Positions 8,823 through 17,400 of a DNA stretch of 64,000 bases are shown piece after piece. How positions within the stretch are numbered: position 1 is the first letter of the stretch; every line of letters begins with the position of its first letter. The stretch is from the NCBI RefSeq assembly GCF_002234595.1, contig NZ_NMUL01000021.1, forward strand, positions 62,001-126,000, given 5' to 3'. The DNA comes from Amycolatopsis vastitatis. Lineage in GTDB: Bacteria > Actinomycetota > Actinomycetes > Mycobacteriales > Pseudonocardiaceae. The notes under the pieces are model-generated. The model was not told the origin of the DNA. It saw only the letters and a program-made list of their open reading frames with translations, and searched no databases. Both the position numbers and the translations under genes were made by a program.

Positions 8823-8834
8823 TCGGCACGTCCA

Positions 8835-8866
8835 CCGAAGGCCGCTCCGGAAGGGGCGGCCTTCGG
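8835..8866 (+). terminator. Strong hairpin terminator after the GH6 gene
   Basis: CCGAAGGCCGC (8835-8845) pairs perfectly with GCGGCCTTCGG (8856-8866) around a 10-base loop, starting 12 bases after the cellulase stop. An 11-bp GC-rich stem without a long T-tract is typical of high-GC actinobacteria. It separates the cellulase from the esterase/GH95 pair. Confidence 0.75.
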
Positions 8867-9015
8867 GGAACCCCCTGTTTTCCTTCGAAATCCCGCACTC
8901 CGGCGGTTCCGGCTCGGCGTGAAACGTACATGGACGCGCATTCTCGGCATGTGCTACAACCCAACAACGTTTTCGCGAATCGTCGAGATTTCCCCGCCGG
9001 CCAAAGGGGTTTCGG

Positions 9016-10389
9016 ATGTCGGGACACCGAACGCTGTTCAGAACCGTCGTGACCGCCGCGCTGCTCGTCCTGGCGGTGGGCGGCACGCCCCCGAGCGCCG
9101 GCGCGGCCACCGCGCCGAAGACCGGCACCGCGGCGGCGGGCACGCCGAGTGCCGGCTGCGGCAAGAATCCCACGCTCACCAGCGGCAAGCGCACCATCCA
9201 GAGCAACGGCAAGAGCCGCGACTTCATCCTGAAGATCCCCGACACCTACGACAACAGCACTCCGCACCGGCTGGCGTTCGGCTACCACTGGCTGGGCGGC
9301 ACCGCCGAGCAGGTCGCTTCGGGCGGGAGTGACGGCTACGCCTGGGCTTACTACGGCATGCAGTCGCAGTCGGGCAACACCACGATCTTCGTCGCGCCGC
9401 AAGGAATAAGCAACGGCTGGGGCAACTCCGGCGGCGAGGACGTCACCTTCACCGACGACATGATCCGGCTGATCGAGAACGACCTCTGCGTCGACACGAC
9501 ACAGCTGTTCTCCATCGGGTTCAGCTACGGCGGCGCGATGAGCTACGCGCTCGCGTGCGCCCGGGCGACCGTCTTCCGCGCGGTCGTGGCCATCGCCGCG
9601 CCCGGCGCGATCAGCGGCTGCAGCGGCGGCACCCAGCCCATCGCGTACATGGGCATCCACGGCGTGTCGGACAACATCAGTGCCGGCCGCGGGCTGCGCG
9701 ACACGTTCGTCAGGAACAACGGCTGCACCCCGCAGAACGCGCCGGAACCCGCCCCGGGCAGCAAAACCCACTACCTGACCGTCTACTCGGGATGCCGGAC
9801 CGGGTACCCGGTGGTCTGGGCGCCGTTCGACGGCGGCCACCAGCAGGGTCCGGTCGACGGCTGCACCGGCTGCGAGAGCGGCGCGCGGAGCTGGGACAAG
9901 GCCGAGATCTGGAAGTTCTTCAGCCAGTTCGGCGGCAGCGACCCGAACCCGCCCACCTCGCCGGTGCAGGTCGGCGTGAACTACTCCCTGGTCGCCGCGC
10001 ACAGCGGCAAGTCGGCCGACATCAACGGCGCGTCCACCGCGGCCGGCGCCACCCTGATCCAGTGGTCCTCGCACAACGCGGCCAACCAGCAGTTCGACTT
10101 CCTCGCCTCCGCCGACGGGTACTACCGGATCCGCGCCCGCCACAGCGGCCTCGTCCTGCAGGTCGCGAGTTCCGCCTCCGGCGCGGACATCACCCAGCAA
10201 CCCGACACCGACGCGACGACCCAGCAGTGGAAGGTCACCGACCAAGGCGGCGGCGCGGTCACCCTCGTCAACCGGGCCAGCGGCCTCGCGATGGACGTCT
10301 GGGGCGCCTCCACCGCCGACGGCGCGCGGATTTCGCAGTACGCCCCCTCGGGCAACACCAACCAGCGGTTCCAGCTCCAGCGCGCCTGA
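9016..10389 (+). CDS. Secreted CE1-type (PHB depolymerase/feruloyl esterase-like) esterase with ricin-type lectin domain
   Basis: A 457-residue protein with a signal peptide (1-30) and an alpha/beta-hydrolase domain (about 45-310) of the LpqC/CE1 type: RDFILKIPDTYD, LAFGYHWLGGTAEQVASGG, IFVAPQG and nucleophile Ser170 in GFSYGGAMSYALACA. The catalytic His is probably that in PFDGGHQQGPVDG. Residues 322-457 are a beta-trefoil lectin (VNYSLVAAHSGKSADINGAS, repeated QQxF/QQW). Such proteins cleave feruloyl or acetyl esters on xylan, or polyhydroxybutyrate; the surrounding hemicellulases favour a xylan-ester role. The GH95 gene starts 15 bp downstream and is probably co-transcribed. Confidence 0.85.
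   Translation: MSGHRTLFRTVVTAALLVLAVGGTPPSAGAATAPKTGTAAAGTPSAGCGKNPTLTSGKRTIQSNGKSRDFILKIPDTYDNSTPHRLAFGYHWLGGTAEQVASGGSDGYAWAYYGMQSQSGNTTIFVAPQGISNGWGNSGGEDVTFTDDMIRLIENDLCVDTTQLFSIGFSYGGAMSYALACARATVFRAVVAIAAPGAISGCSGGTQPIAYMGIHGVSDNISAGRGLRDTFVRNNGCTPQNAPEPAPGSKTHYLTVYSGCRTGYPVVWAPFDGGHQQGPVDGCTGCESGARSWDKAEIWKFFSQFGGSDPNPPTSPVQVGVNYSLVAAHSGKSADINGASTAAGATLIQWSSHNAANQQFDFLASADGYYRIRARHSGLVLQVASSASGADITQQPDTDATTQQWKVTDQGGGAVTLVNRASGLAMDVWGASTADGARISQYAPSGNTNQRFQLQRA
9966..10386 (+). repeat. Lectin-domain segment duplicated at 12831-13251
   Basis: The DNA encoding the C-terminal beta-trefoil of this esterase recurs at the 3' end of the next gene. In the block at about 10189-10258 versus 13049-13118, only two of 70 bases differ by eye. 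The similarity continues over roughly 400 bp at lower identity. This indicates a recent tandem domain copy or gene conversion. Confidence 0.8.
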
Positions 10390-10404
10390 GGACGGAGAAC
10401 GACG

Positions 10405-13254
10405 ATGCCCGACCTGACCCGGCGGCAGGCGATGCGGCTCGGTGCCGCGCTGGTGCCCCTCGTGTGGACGGCGACCGCCCGGGCCGGGTCGGCCGCGCCC
10501 GCGGACGTCCGCGCCGTGAACGACCTCGCGCTGTGGTACGACAAACCGGCGGGCACGGAGTGGCTGCGCGCGTTGCCGATCGGCAACGGCAGGCTGGGTG
10601 CCATGGTGTTCGGCAACACCGACACCGAACGCCTGCAGCTCAACGAGGACACGGTCTGGGCAGGCGGCCCGCACGACTACAGCAACCCGCAGGGCGCGGG
10701 GGCGCTGGCGCAGGTCCGGCAGCTGGTGTTCGCGAACCAGTGGACGCAGGCGCAGAGTCTCATCGACCAGAAGATGCTCGGCACTCCGGCCGGCCAGCAG
10801 CCGTACCAGCCCGTCGGCACCCTCAGCCTCGCCCTTTCCGGTGGGAGCACGGTGTCGTCGTACCAGCGGTGGCTCGATCTCACCACCGCCACGACGGTCG
10901 TGACCTACGTCGCGAACAACGTCCGTTACCGGCGCGAAGTGTTCGCCAGCGCCGTGGACCAGGCGATCGTCGTGCGCCTGACGGCCGAGACACCGGGCTC
11001 GATCTCGTTCTCGGCGTCGCTGGGCACCCCGCAACGGGCGACGGCGTCCAGCCCCGACGGCTCGACGATCGGCCTGGACGGGATTTCCGCGGACAGCCGC
11101 GGGATCGCCGGTTCGGTCCGGTTCCTCGCACTGGTCAACGCCGTCGCCGAGGGCGGGAGCACCACCAGTTCCGGTGGCACGCTGAGGGTTTCCGGGGCCG
11201 ACGCCGTCACCCTGCTGATCTCGGTCGGCACCAGTTACGTCGACTACCGCACGGTGAACGGGGACTACCAGGGCATCGCCCGCACCCGGCTGGGCGCCGC
11301 CCGGGCCCTCCCCTACGACTCCCTTCGCAGCCGTCACGTGGCCGACTACCAGAAGCTGTTCGGGCGCACCACCCTCGACCTCGGCCGCACCGCGGCCGCC
11401 GACCAGCCGACCGACGTCCGGATCGCCCAGCACAACACCGTCGACGACCCCCAGTTCTCCGCCCTGCTCTTCCAGTTCGGCCGGTACCTGCTGATCTCCT
11501 CGTCGCGGCCGGGCACCCAGCCGGCCAACCTGCAGGGCATCTGGAACGACCAGATGAACCCGTCGTGGGAGTCGAAGTACACGCTGAACGCCAACCTGCC
11601 GATGAACTACTGGCCCGCCGACGTGACCAACCTCGCCGAGTGCCACGAGCCGGTGTTCGGCATGATCGCCGACCTCTCGGTCACCGGCGCCCGCACCGCG
11701 CAGGTCGAGTACGGCGCCCGCGGCTGGGTCACCCACCACAACACCGACGGGTGGCGCGGATCCTCCATTGTGGACTTCGCGCAGGCCGGCATGTGGCAGA
11801 CCGGCGGGGCCTGGCTCGCCACCACGATCTGGGACCACTACCGGTTCACCGGCGACGCCGACTTCCTGCGCTCGCGCTATCCGTTGCTGAAGGGTGCCGC
11901 CCAGTTCTTCCTCGACACCCTGGTCACCGAACCTTCGCTGGGCTACCTCGTGACGAACCCGGCCAACTCGCCGGAGCTGAACCACCACGCGAACGCGTCC
12001 GTGTGCGCGGGACCCACGATGGACATGCAGATCCTGCGCGACCTGTTCGACGGCTGCGCGGGCGCGTGCCAGGTGCTGGGCGTGGACGCCGCCTTCGCCG
12101 ACCAGGTCAAGGCGGCCCGGCAGCGGCTGGCGCCGATGAAGGTCGGCTCGCGCGGGAACATCCAGGAATGGCTCTACGACTGGGTCGAGACCGAGCAGAA
12201 CCACCGGCACATCTCGCACCTGTACGGCCTGTATCCCAGCAACCAGATCAGCAAGCGCGGCACGCCCCAGCTGTTCACCGCGGCCCGCCGGACGCTGGAG
12301 CTGCGCGGTGACGACGGTACCGGCTGGTCACTGGCCTGGAAGATCAACTACTGGGCGCGCATGGAGGAGGGCGCCAAGGCGCACGACCTGCTCCGGCTCC
12401 TCGTGCGGACGGACCGGCTGGCGCCCAACATGTTCGACCTGCACCCGCCGTTCCAGATCGACGGCAACTTCGGCGCGACGTCCGGCATCGCCGAGATGCT
12501 GCTGCACAGCCACAACGGCGAGCTGCACGTCCTGCCGGCGTTGCCCCCGTCCTGGCCGTCCGGGAGCGTCGCGGGCCTGCGCGGACGCGGCGGCTACACG
12601 GTCGGCGCGGCCTGGAGCGGCGGCTCGGCGACGCAGCTGACCATCACGCCCGACCGCGACGGCGACATCAGGGTCCGCAGCCGGCTGTTCACCGCGGACT
12701 ACGAGGTCCTCGACACCACGAGCGGCGCGAAGGTCCAGCCGGTCTCCGTCGAAACCGACTTGGTCGGCTTCGCGGGCCAGGCGGGCCACACCTACCGCGC
12801 GACTTCCCTCGGCGGGCCACCGCCGGTGGTGCAGCCGGGGGTGAACTACCGGCTCGTCGCCCAGCACAGCGGCAAGCAGGCCGACATCAGCGGCGGCTCG
12901 ACCGCGGCCGGCGCGGCGCTGATCCAGTGGCAAGCCACCGGCGGGCTGAACCAGCAGTTCGACTTCCTCGCCTCCGACGGCGGCTTCCACCGCATCCGGT
13001 CCCGCGGCAGCGGCCTGGTCCTCCAGGTGGCGTCCACGGCCACCGGCGCCGACATCACCCAGCAACCCGACACCGGCGCGACGACCCAGCAGTGGAAGGT
13101 CACCGACCAGGGCGGCGGCGTGGTGAGCCTGGTCAACCGGGCGAGCGGCCTCGCCATGGACGTCTGGAGCGCCTCGACCGCCGACGGCGCCCGCATCTCG
13201 CAGTGGACCGTGACCGGCGCCGCCAACCAGCGTTTCCAGCTTCAGCGCGTGTGA
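10405..13254 (+). CDS. GH95 alpha-L-fucosidase/alpha-L-galactosidase family enzyme with lectin domain
   Basis: A 949-residue protein with a twin-arginine-like signal (LTRRQAMRLGAALVPL). The large catalytic region (about 38-790) shows GH95 hallmarks: LPIGNGRLGAMVFG, ERLQLNEDTVWAGGPHDY, GIWNDQMNPSWESKYTLNAN then LPMNYWPADVTNLAEC, a HISHLYGLYPSNQIS segment and FQIDGNFGATSGIAEMLLHS. GH95 enzymes use an Asn-activated water and acidic residues to release alpha-1,2-L-fucose or alpha-L-galactose by inversion, which fits removal of terminal deoxysugars from xyloglucan or pectin. Residues about 812-949 are a beta-trefoil nearly identical to that of the preceding esterase. It follows that gene by 15 bp with a GGACGGAG ribosome site. 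Confidence 0.92.
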   Translation: MPDLTRRQAMRLGAALVPLVWTATARAGSAAPADVRAVNDLALWYDKPAGTEWLRALPIGNGRLGAMVFGNTDTERLQLNEDTVWAGGPHDYSNPQGAGALAQVRQLVFANQWTQAQSLIDQKMLGTPAGQQPYQPVGTLSLALSGGSTVSSYQRWLDLTTATTVVTYVANNVRYRREVFASAVDQAIVVRLTAETPGSISFSASLGTPQRATASSPDGSTIGLDGISADSRGIAGSVRFLALVNAVAEGGSTTSSGGTLRVSGADAVTLLISVGTSYVDYRTVNGDYQGIARTRLGAARALPYDSLRSRHVADYQKLFGRTTLDLGRTAAADQPTDVRIAQHNTVDDPQFSALLFQFGRYLLISSSRPGTQPANLQGIWNDQMNPSWESKYTLNANLPMNYWPADVTNLAECHEPVFGMIADLSVTGARTAQVEYGARGWVTHHNTDGWRGSSIVDFAQAGMWQTGGAWLATTIWDHYRFTGDADFLRSRYPLLKGAAQFFLDTLVTEPSLGYLVTNPANSPELNHHANASVCAGPTMDMQILRDLFDGCAGACQVLGVDAAFADQVKAARQRLAPMKVGSRGNIQEWLYDWVETEQNHRHISHLYGLYPSNQISKRGTPQLFTAARRTLELRGDDGTGWSLAWKINYWARMEEGAKAHDLLRLLVRTDRLAPNMFDLHPPFQIDGNFGATSGIAEMLLHSHNGELHVLPALPPSWPSGSVAGLRGRGGYTVGAAWSGGSATQLTITPDRDGDIRVRSRLFTADYEVLDTTSGAKVQPVSVETDLVGFAGQAGHTYRATSLGGPPPVVQPGVNYRLVAQHSGKQADISGGSTAAGAALIQWQATGGLNQQFDFLASDGGFHRIRSRGSGLVLQVASTATGADITQQPDTGATTQQWKVTDQGGGVVSLVNRASGLAMDVWSASTADGARISQWTVTGAANQRFQLQRV

Positions 13255-13268
13255 TCACCGGCGGTCGT

Positions 13269-13304
13269 GAGTGCGTAACAGTGTTCTAACACTGTTACGC
13301 ACTC
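13269..13304. promoter_or_regulatory. Perfect 17-bp inverted repeat after the GH95 gene
   Basis: The arms GAGTGCGTAACAGTGTT (13269-13285) and AACACTGTTACGCACTC (13288-13304) are separated by only two bases and begin 14 bp after the GH95 stop. It can act as a terminator hairpin. The AACAGTGTT...AACACTGTT core also looks like a TetR-family operator. No T-tract follows. Its outer end resembles the hairpin at 38445-38492. Confidence 0.7.
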
Positions 13305-13460
13305 CTGGAGGCCCGCGCCGTGCGAACGGCCCGGCGTCGGCGTTCTCGTCGCCGGCGCGGCGATGCTGGCCGCCGCCGCCCGGCGCCGGTTTCCCGTGCT
13401 CGCGCTTGCTCGCCGCGGCCCTGCTGCTGGGGTGGTACCCGGCCGCCGGGGTCACGCTCG

Positions 13461-13775
13461 GTCACCATCACCCGGGCGGCCGCGGCGAAGGTGAACCAGC
13501 AGGTGCTCCGGATGGGCAGCACCACCGGGCTGCACCAGGGCCGGGTCACCGCCCTGAACGCCACGGTCAACTACCCCGAGGGCCGGGTCACCGGCCTCAT
13601 CCGGACCACGGTGTGCGCCGAGGGCGGGGACAGCGGCGGGCCGCTGTTCACCCGCGACGGCAGCGCGATCGGCCTGACCTCGGGCGGCTCCGGCGACTGC
13701 CGCACCGGCGGCGTGACGTTCTTCCAGCCGGTGACCGCCGCGCTCGCCGCGGCCGGCGCCCGGATCGGCGGCTGA
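13461..13775 (+). pseudogene. Remnant of a streptogrisin-like (S1) serine protease
   Basis: The frame encodes VTITRAAAAKVNQQVLRMGSTTG, then GRVTALNATVNY and TVCAEGGDSGGPLFTRDGSAIGLTSGGSGDC, the C-terminal half of a streptogrisin/alpha-lytic-protease-type enzyme including the nucleophile motif GDSGG. The half that would carry the catalytic His and Asp is missing. Upstream bases (13300-13460) read as Arg-rich low-complexity sequence in all frames. No credible signal peptide precedes it, so this is probably a decayed gene. Confidence 0.7.
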
Positions 13776-13815
13776 GCCGCCGCTGCCCGGCCCCCAAGCC
13801 CTAGCAGAAGTTCGT

Positions 13816-13835
13816 TGAGAACGCGCTGAGAACGC
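13816..13835 (-). promoter_or_regulatory. Tandem 11-bp direct repeat, possible response-regulator site
   Basis: TGAGAACGC occurs at 13816-13824 and 13827-13835. On the minus strand this reads as two adjacent 11-base units, GTTCTCAGCGC and GTTCTCAACGA. An 11-base period suits OmpR/PhoB-family regulators such as PhoP. A related GTTCAC unit lies near 13847-13853. The site is about 75 bp before the SET-domain gene. Confidence 0.35.
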
Positions 13836-13907
13836 TCACGAGCGAGCGTGAACCCCCTGGCACCGCGCAGCCGTGCCCCGGGAAGCCACCCCTTGAGGAG
13901 ATCACGA

Positions 13908-14420
13908 ATGACCGAGTCCACAGTCGTCACCGAGCGCCGCGCCGCCGTCGTCCGCAACGACGGCGAGTACCGGCTGGTCACCAACCAGGCCGTGCCGGCC
14001 CGCACGCTGCTGTTCACCCTCGAAGGCGAAGTCACGGCGACGCCGACGCGCTACACCGTCCAGCTCGACGCCGGCCACCACATCGACATGCCCGCCGGCT
14101 GCCCGCTCGAAGAGGTGCTGGACCGCTATTCCTGGCGGTTCATGAACCACGCCTGCGAGCCGACCGCGGTGATCCGCGACCGGTCGGTGTTCAGCCTGCG
14201 CCCGATCCCGGCGTGGTCGGAGATCACCTTCCACTACGCCACCACCGAGTACGACATGTCCGAGCCCTTCACGTGCCAGTGCGGCGGCGACCGCTGCGAC
14301 GGCGTCATCCAGGGCTTCCGGTACCTGCCCCAGGAGCGGCGCGAGGCGTTGCGCGCGCTGCTCTCGCCGTACCTGCTGGCCGTGCTCGACGGCCGGCTCG
14401 CCGAACCCGTCGGGGCGTGA
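13908..14420 (+). CDS. SET-domain protein (putative lysine methyltransferase)
   Basis: A 170-residue protein that is essentially one SET domain plus a post-SET cysteine cluster. It has the pseudoknot motifs RFMNHACEPTAV (canonical NHxCxPN) and WSEITFHYATTEYDM (canonical ELTFDY). The post-SET segment FTCQCGGDRCDGVIQGF supplies three Cys, as in zinc-binding post-SET loops. Such proteins transfer methyl groups from S-adenosylmethionine to lysine. The ATG at 13908 follows GAGGAG (13895-13900); the longer frame from 13848 is less likely. It ends four bases before the Pls/PosA-type synthetase, so the two are translationally linked. The substrate is unknown; the neighbour raises the possibility of a lysine-rich product or the synthetase itself. 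Confidence 0.8.
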   Translation: MTESTVVTERRAAVVRNDGEYRLVTNQAVPARTLLFTLEGEVTATPTRYTVQLDAGHHIDMPAGCPLEEVLDRYSWRFMNHACEPTAVIRDRSVFSLRPIPAWSEITFHYATTEYDMSEPFTCQCGGDRCDGVIQGFRYLPQERREALRALLSPYLLAVLDGRLAEPVGA

Positions 14421-14423
14421 GGG

Positions 14424-17400
14424 GTGAGCGAGGCGTTCCAGCCGGACGTGACAGCCCGCGGCTCGGCGGGACCGGCGCTCCTGCACCACTTCTTCGAAGA
14501 GTCGGCCCGGCGCCGTCCGGACGCGATCGCCCTCGACGTCCCGCCCTCCGGCGGGCGGCCGCGGCGCACCGCCACCTACCGTGAGCTGCACCGCCGGTCC
14601 GCGGCCGCCGCCCGCGTGGTCCAGCAGGCGGTGCGGCGGCCGGGAATCGTCGCGATCCTCCTGTCCCGCACGACCGAGGATCTGTATCTGGCTCAGCTCG
14701 GCGTGCTGCGGGCCGGTTCGGCGTACGTCTGCGTCGACCCGTCGTTCCCCGACGAGCAGGTGGCCCACATCCTCGGCGACGCCGCGCCCGCGCTGCTCGT
14801 CACCGACCGGGCCGGGCAGGAACGGGCGGTCCGGGCCGGCTACACCGGCGCGGTGCAGCGCGTCGACGGTCCCGCCGAGCCCGCCGCCCGGCCCGTCATC
14901 GCGCCGGCGGCGCCGCCGGGACTGGCTTACGTCATCTACACCTCCGGGACCACGGGCAAGCCGAAGGGCGTGCTCGTCGGGCACCAGGGCGTGGTCAACC
15001 TGATCCGCTCGAACGTCGCCGAGTTCGGGCTCGGGCCCGGCGATCGGGTGGCCCAGGGGTCTTCGCCCGCGTACGACTCCTCGGTCGAGGAGGCGTGGAT
15101 GGCGTGGGCGTGCGGCGCCACCGTCGTCGTGATGGACGACGAGACGGCCCGGCTCGGCCCCGACCTCGTGCCGTGGCTGCGGAACGAGCGGATCACCGTG
15201 CTCTGCCCGCCGCCGACCCTGCTGCGCGCGACCGCGTGCGAAGACCCGCGGCGGGAGCTGCCCGACCTGCGCCTGCTCTACGTCGGCGGGGAAGCCCTGC
15301 CTGCCGACGTCGCCGAGCGCTGGGCCCCGGGCCGCCGGATGGTCAACGGCTACGGGCCGACCGAGTGCACGGTGACCTGCCTGCGCGCCGACGTCGAACC
15401 CGGGAAGCCGGTCGCCGTCGGCAAACCGGTGCCGGGCATGCGGGCCTGGGTCCTCGACGAACAGCTCGAGCCGGTCAAGCCCGGCGAGAAGGGCGAGCTG
15501 TGCATGAGCGGCGCCGGCCTGGCGCTCGGGTACCACGGCAAGCCGGAGCTGACGGCGGAGAAGTTCCCGCGGCACCCCCGGCTCGGCCGGCTGTACCGCA
15601 CCGGCGACCTCGTGCACGCCGAGGCGGACGGCACGCTCTTCTACCACGGCCGCATCGATTCCCAGGTCAAGCTGCGCGGCTACCGGATCGAGCTGGAGGC
15701 CATCGAGTCGTCCCTCGCCCGGTTCCCCGGCGTGCGCGAGGCGGCGTGCCGGGTCCAGGGCGAGGGCGCCGGCCAGGTGATCGCCGCGCACCTGGTGCCC
15801 GACGGCGCGATGCCGGACACGGCCGCGCTCAAGGAACACCTGCGCAAGGCCCTTCCGGCGTACATGATCCCGGCGGTCTTCGGCGAGGCGGGAACCCTGC
15901 CGCGCAGCGCCGGCGGCAAGCTGCGCCGCGACGACCTGCCGGTGCTCGCGACCGGGCGGCGGCACGCGGCCAGGACCACCGGAGGCGAGACCCTCGGGAA
16001 CGAGACGGAGGAGTTCATCGCGGCCGCCCTGCGCGAGGTGTTGGCCACTGCGGACATCGGCGCCGACGACGACTTCTTCGACGACCTCGGCGGCAGTTCG
16101 CTGCAGGCGGCGATGCTCATCTCGAAGCTGCGCGTCAACCCGCTCACCGAGGCCATCGCCGTCCGGGACGTCTACCGTGCCCGCACGGTGTCCGGACTGG
16201 CGAAGCTGGCCGCCCCGGTGACCCACGACGAGATCGACGCGGTCGCGGCCCCGGCACGCAGCGCCGTCTCCATCACGATGGCGCAGGCGGCCTGGCTGTT
16301 CGCCGAGCTGGCGATCGCCGCGCCGATCGGCTGGTTCGCCGTGTTCGTCGCGCTGCCGTGGCTGGCCGAGCGGATCGGGCTGGTCCCGCTGATCGTCCTG
16401 CTCCCGGTCGCGCTCGTGGTGGTCGCCTTCGGCTGGACGCCGCTGGCCGTGTTCTTCGCCGTGCGCGCGAAACGGCTGCTCATCGGCAAGTTCGAGCCGA
16501 TGCGGGTGCCGGTCTGGAGCGGGTTCCACCTGCGGCTGTGGATCGTGCGGCACCTGCTGCGGTTCGTGCCGTGGGGCACCATCGCCGGCACCGAGTTCCA
16601 GAACATGGCGCTGCGGCGGCTCGGCGCCCGGATCGGGAAGCGCGTGCACATCCACCGCGGCGTCGACGTCGTCCAGGGCGGCTGGGACCTGCTCGACATC
16701 GGCGACGACGCCACCATCAGCCAGGACGCCCAGCTCGGCCTGGTGCAGCTGAGCGAAGGCCACCTCACGATCGGCCGGATCACCGTCGCCGGCGGCGCCA
16801 CCGTGGACGTCCGCGCGGGCATGTCCCCCAACACCCGCCTCGGCCGCGGTTCCTGGCTCGCCGCGTTGTCGTCACTGCCGTCCGGGACCGCCGTGCCCGA
16901 CGGACGGCGCTGGGACGGCGTCCCGGCGTACGACGCGGGCCCGGCGCCCCGCGTGCCCGTCCCGGTCGTCGGCGGCAGCGTGCTGTCGCCGTTCGCGCAC
17001 GGGCTCGCCACCATCGCCGCCCGCGCCCTCTTCACCTGGGTGTTCGCGCTGCCGCTCTCGATCGTCATGATCGCGCTGGTGCTGGCCTTCGACGTCACCT
17101 ATCCGGCCCTGCTGGACGCGGTCACCCGGCCGTGGGCCCACCTGATGTTCCTGCTCGTCTTCGCCGTCGCCAGCTGCCTGTCGCTGGTGGTTTCGGTCTG
17201 GGCCGAGGCACTCTGCGCCCGGGCGCTCGGCCGGGTCGAGGAAGGCGTCATCAGCCGGTGGAGTCCTGCCTACATCCGGGTCAGCCTCAAGACCGGCCTG
17301 GTCACCACGGCCGGGAACTGGCTTTCCGGCGGGCTGTTCTGGCCGGTGTGGCTGCGCTGGGCCGGGATGAAGGTGGGCCGCGGCTGCGAGATCAGCACGA

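Noticed and set aside
8740..12219. A 1159-codon minus-strand open frame
   Set aside because: It runs opposite the cellulase end, the esterase and GH95, all of which are supported by motifs. The composition is that of an antisense shadow.
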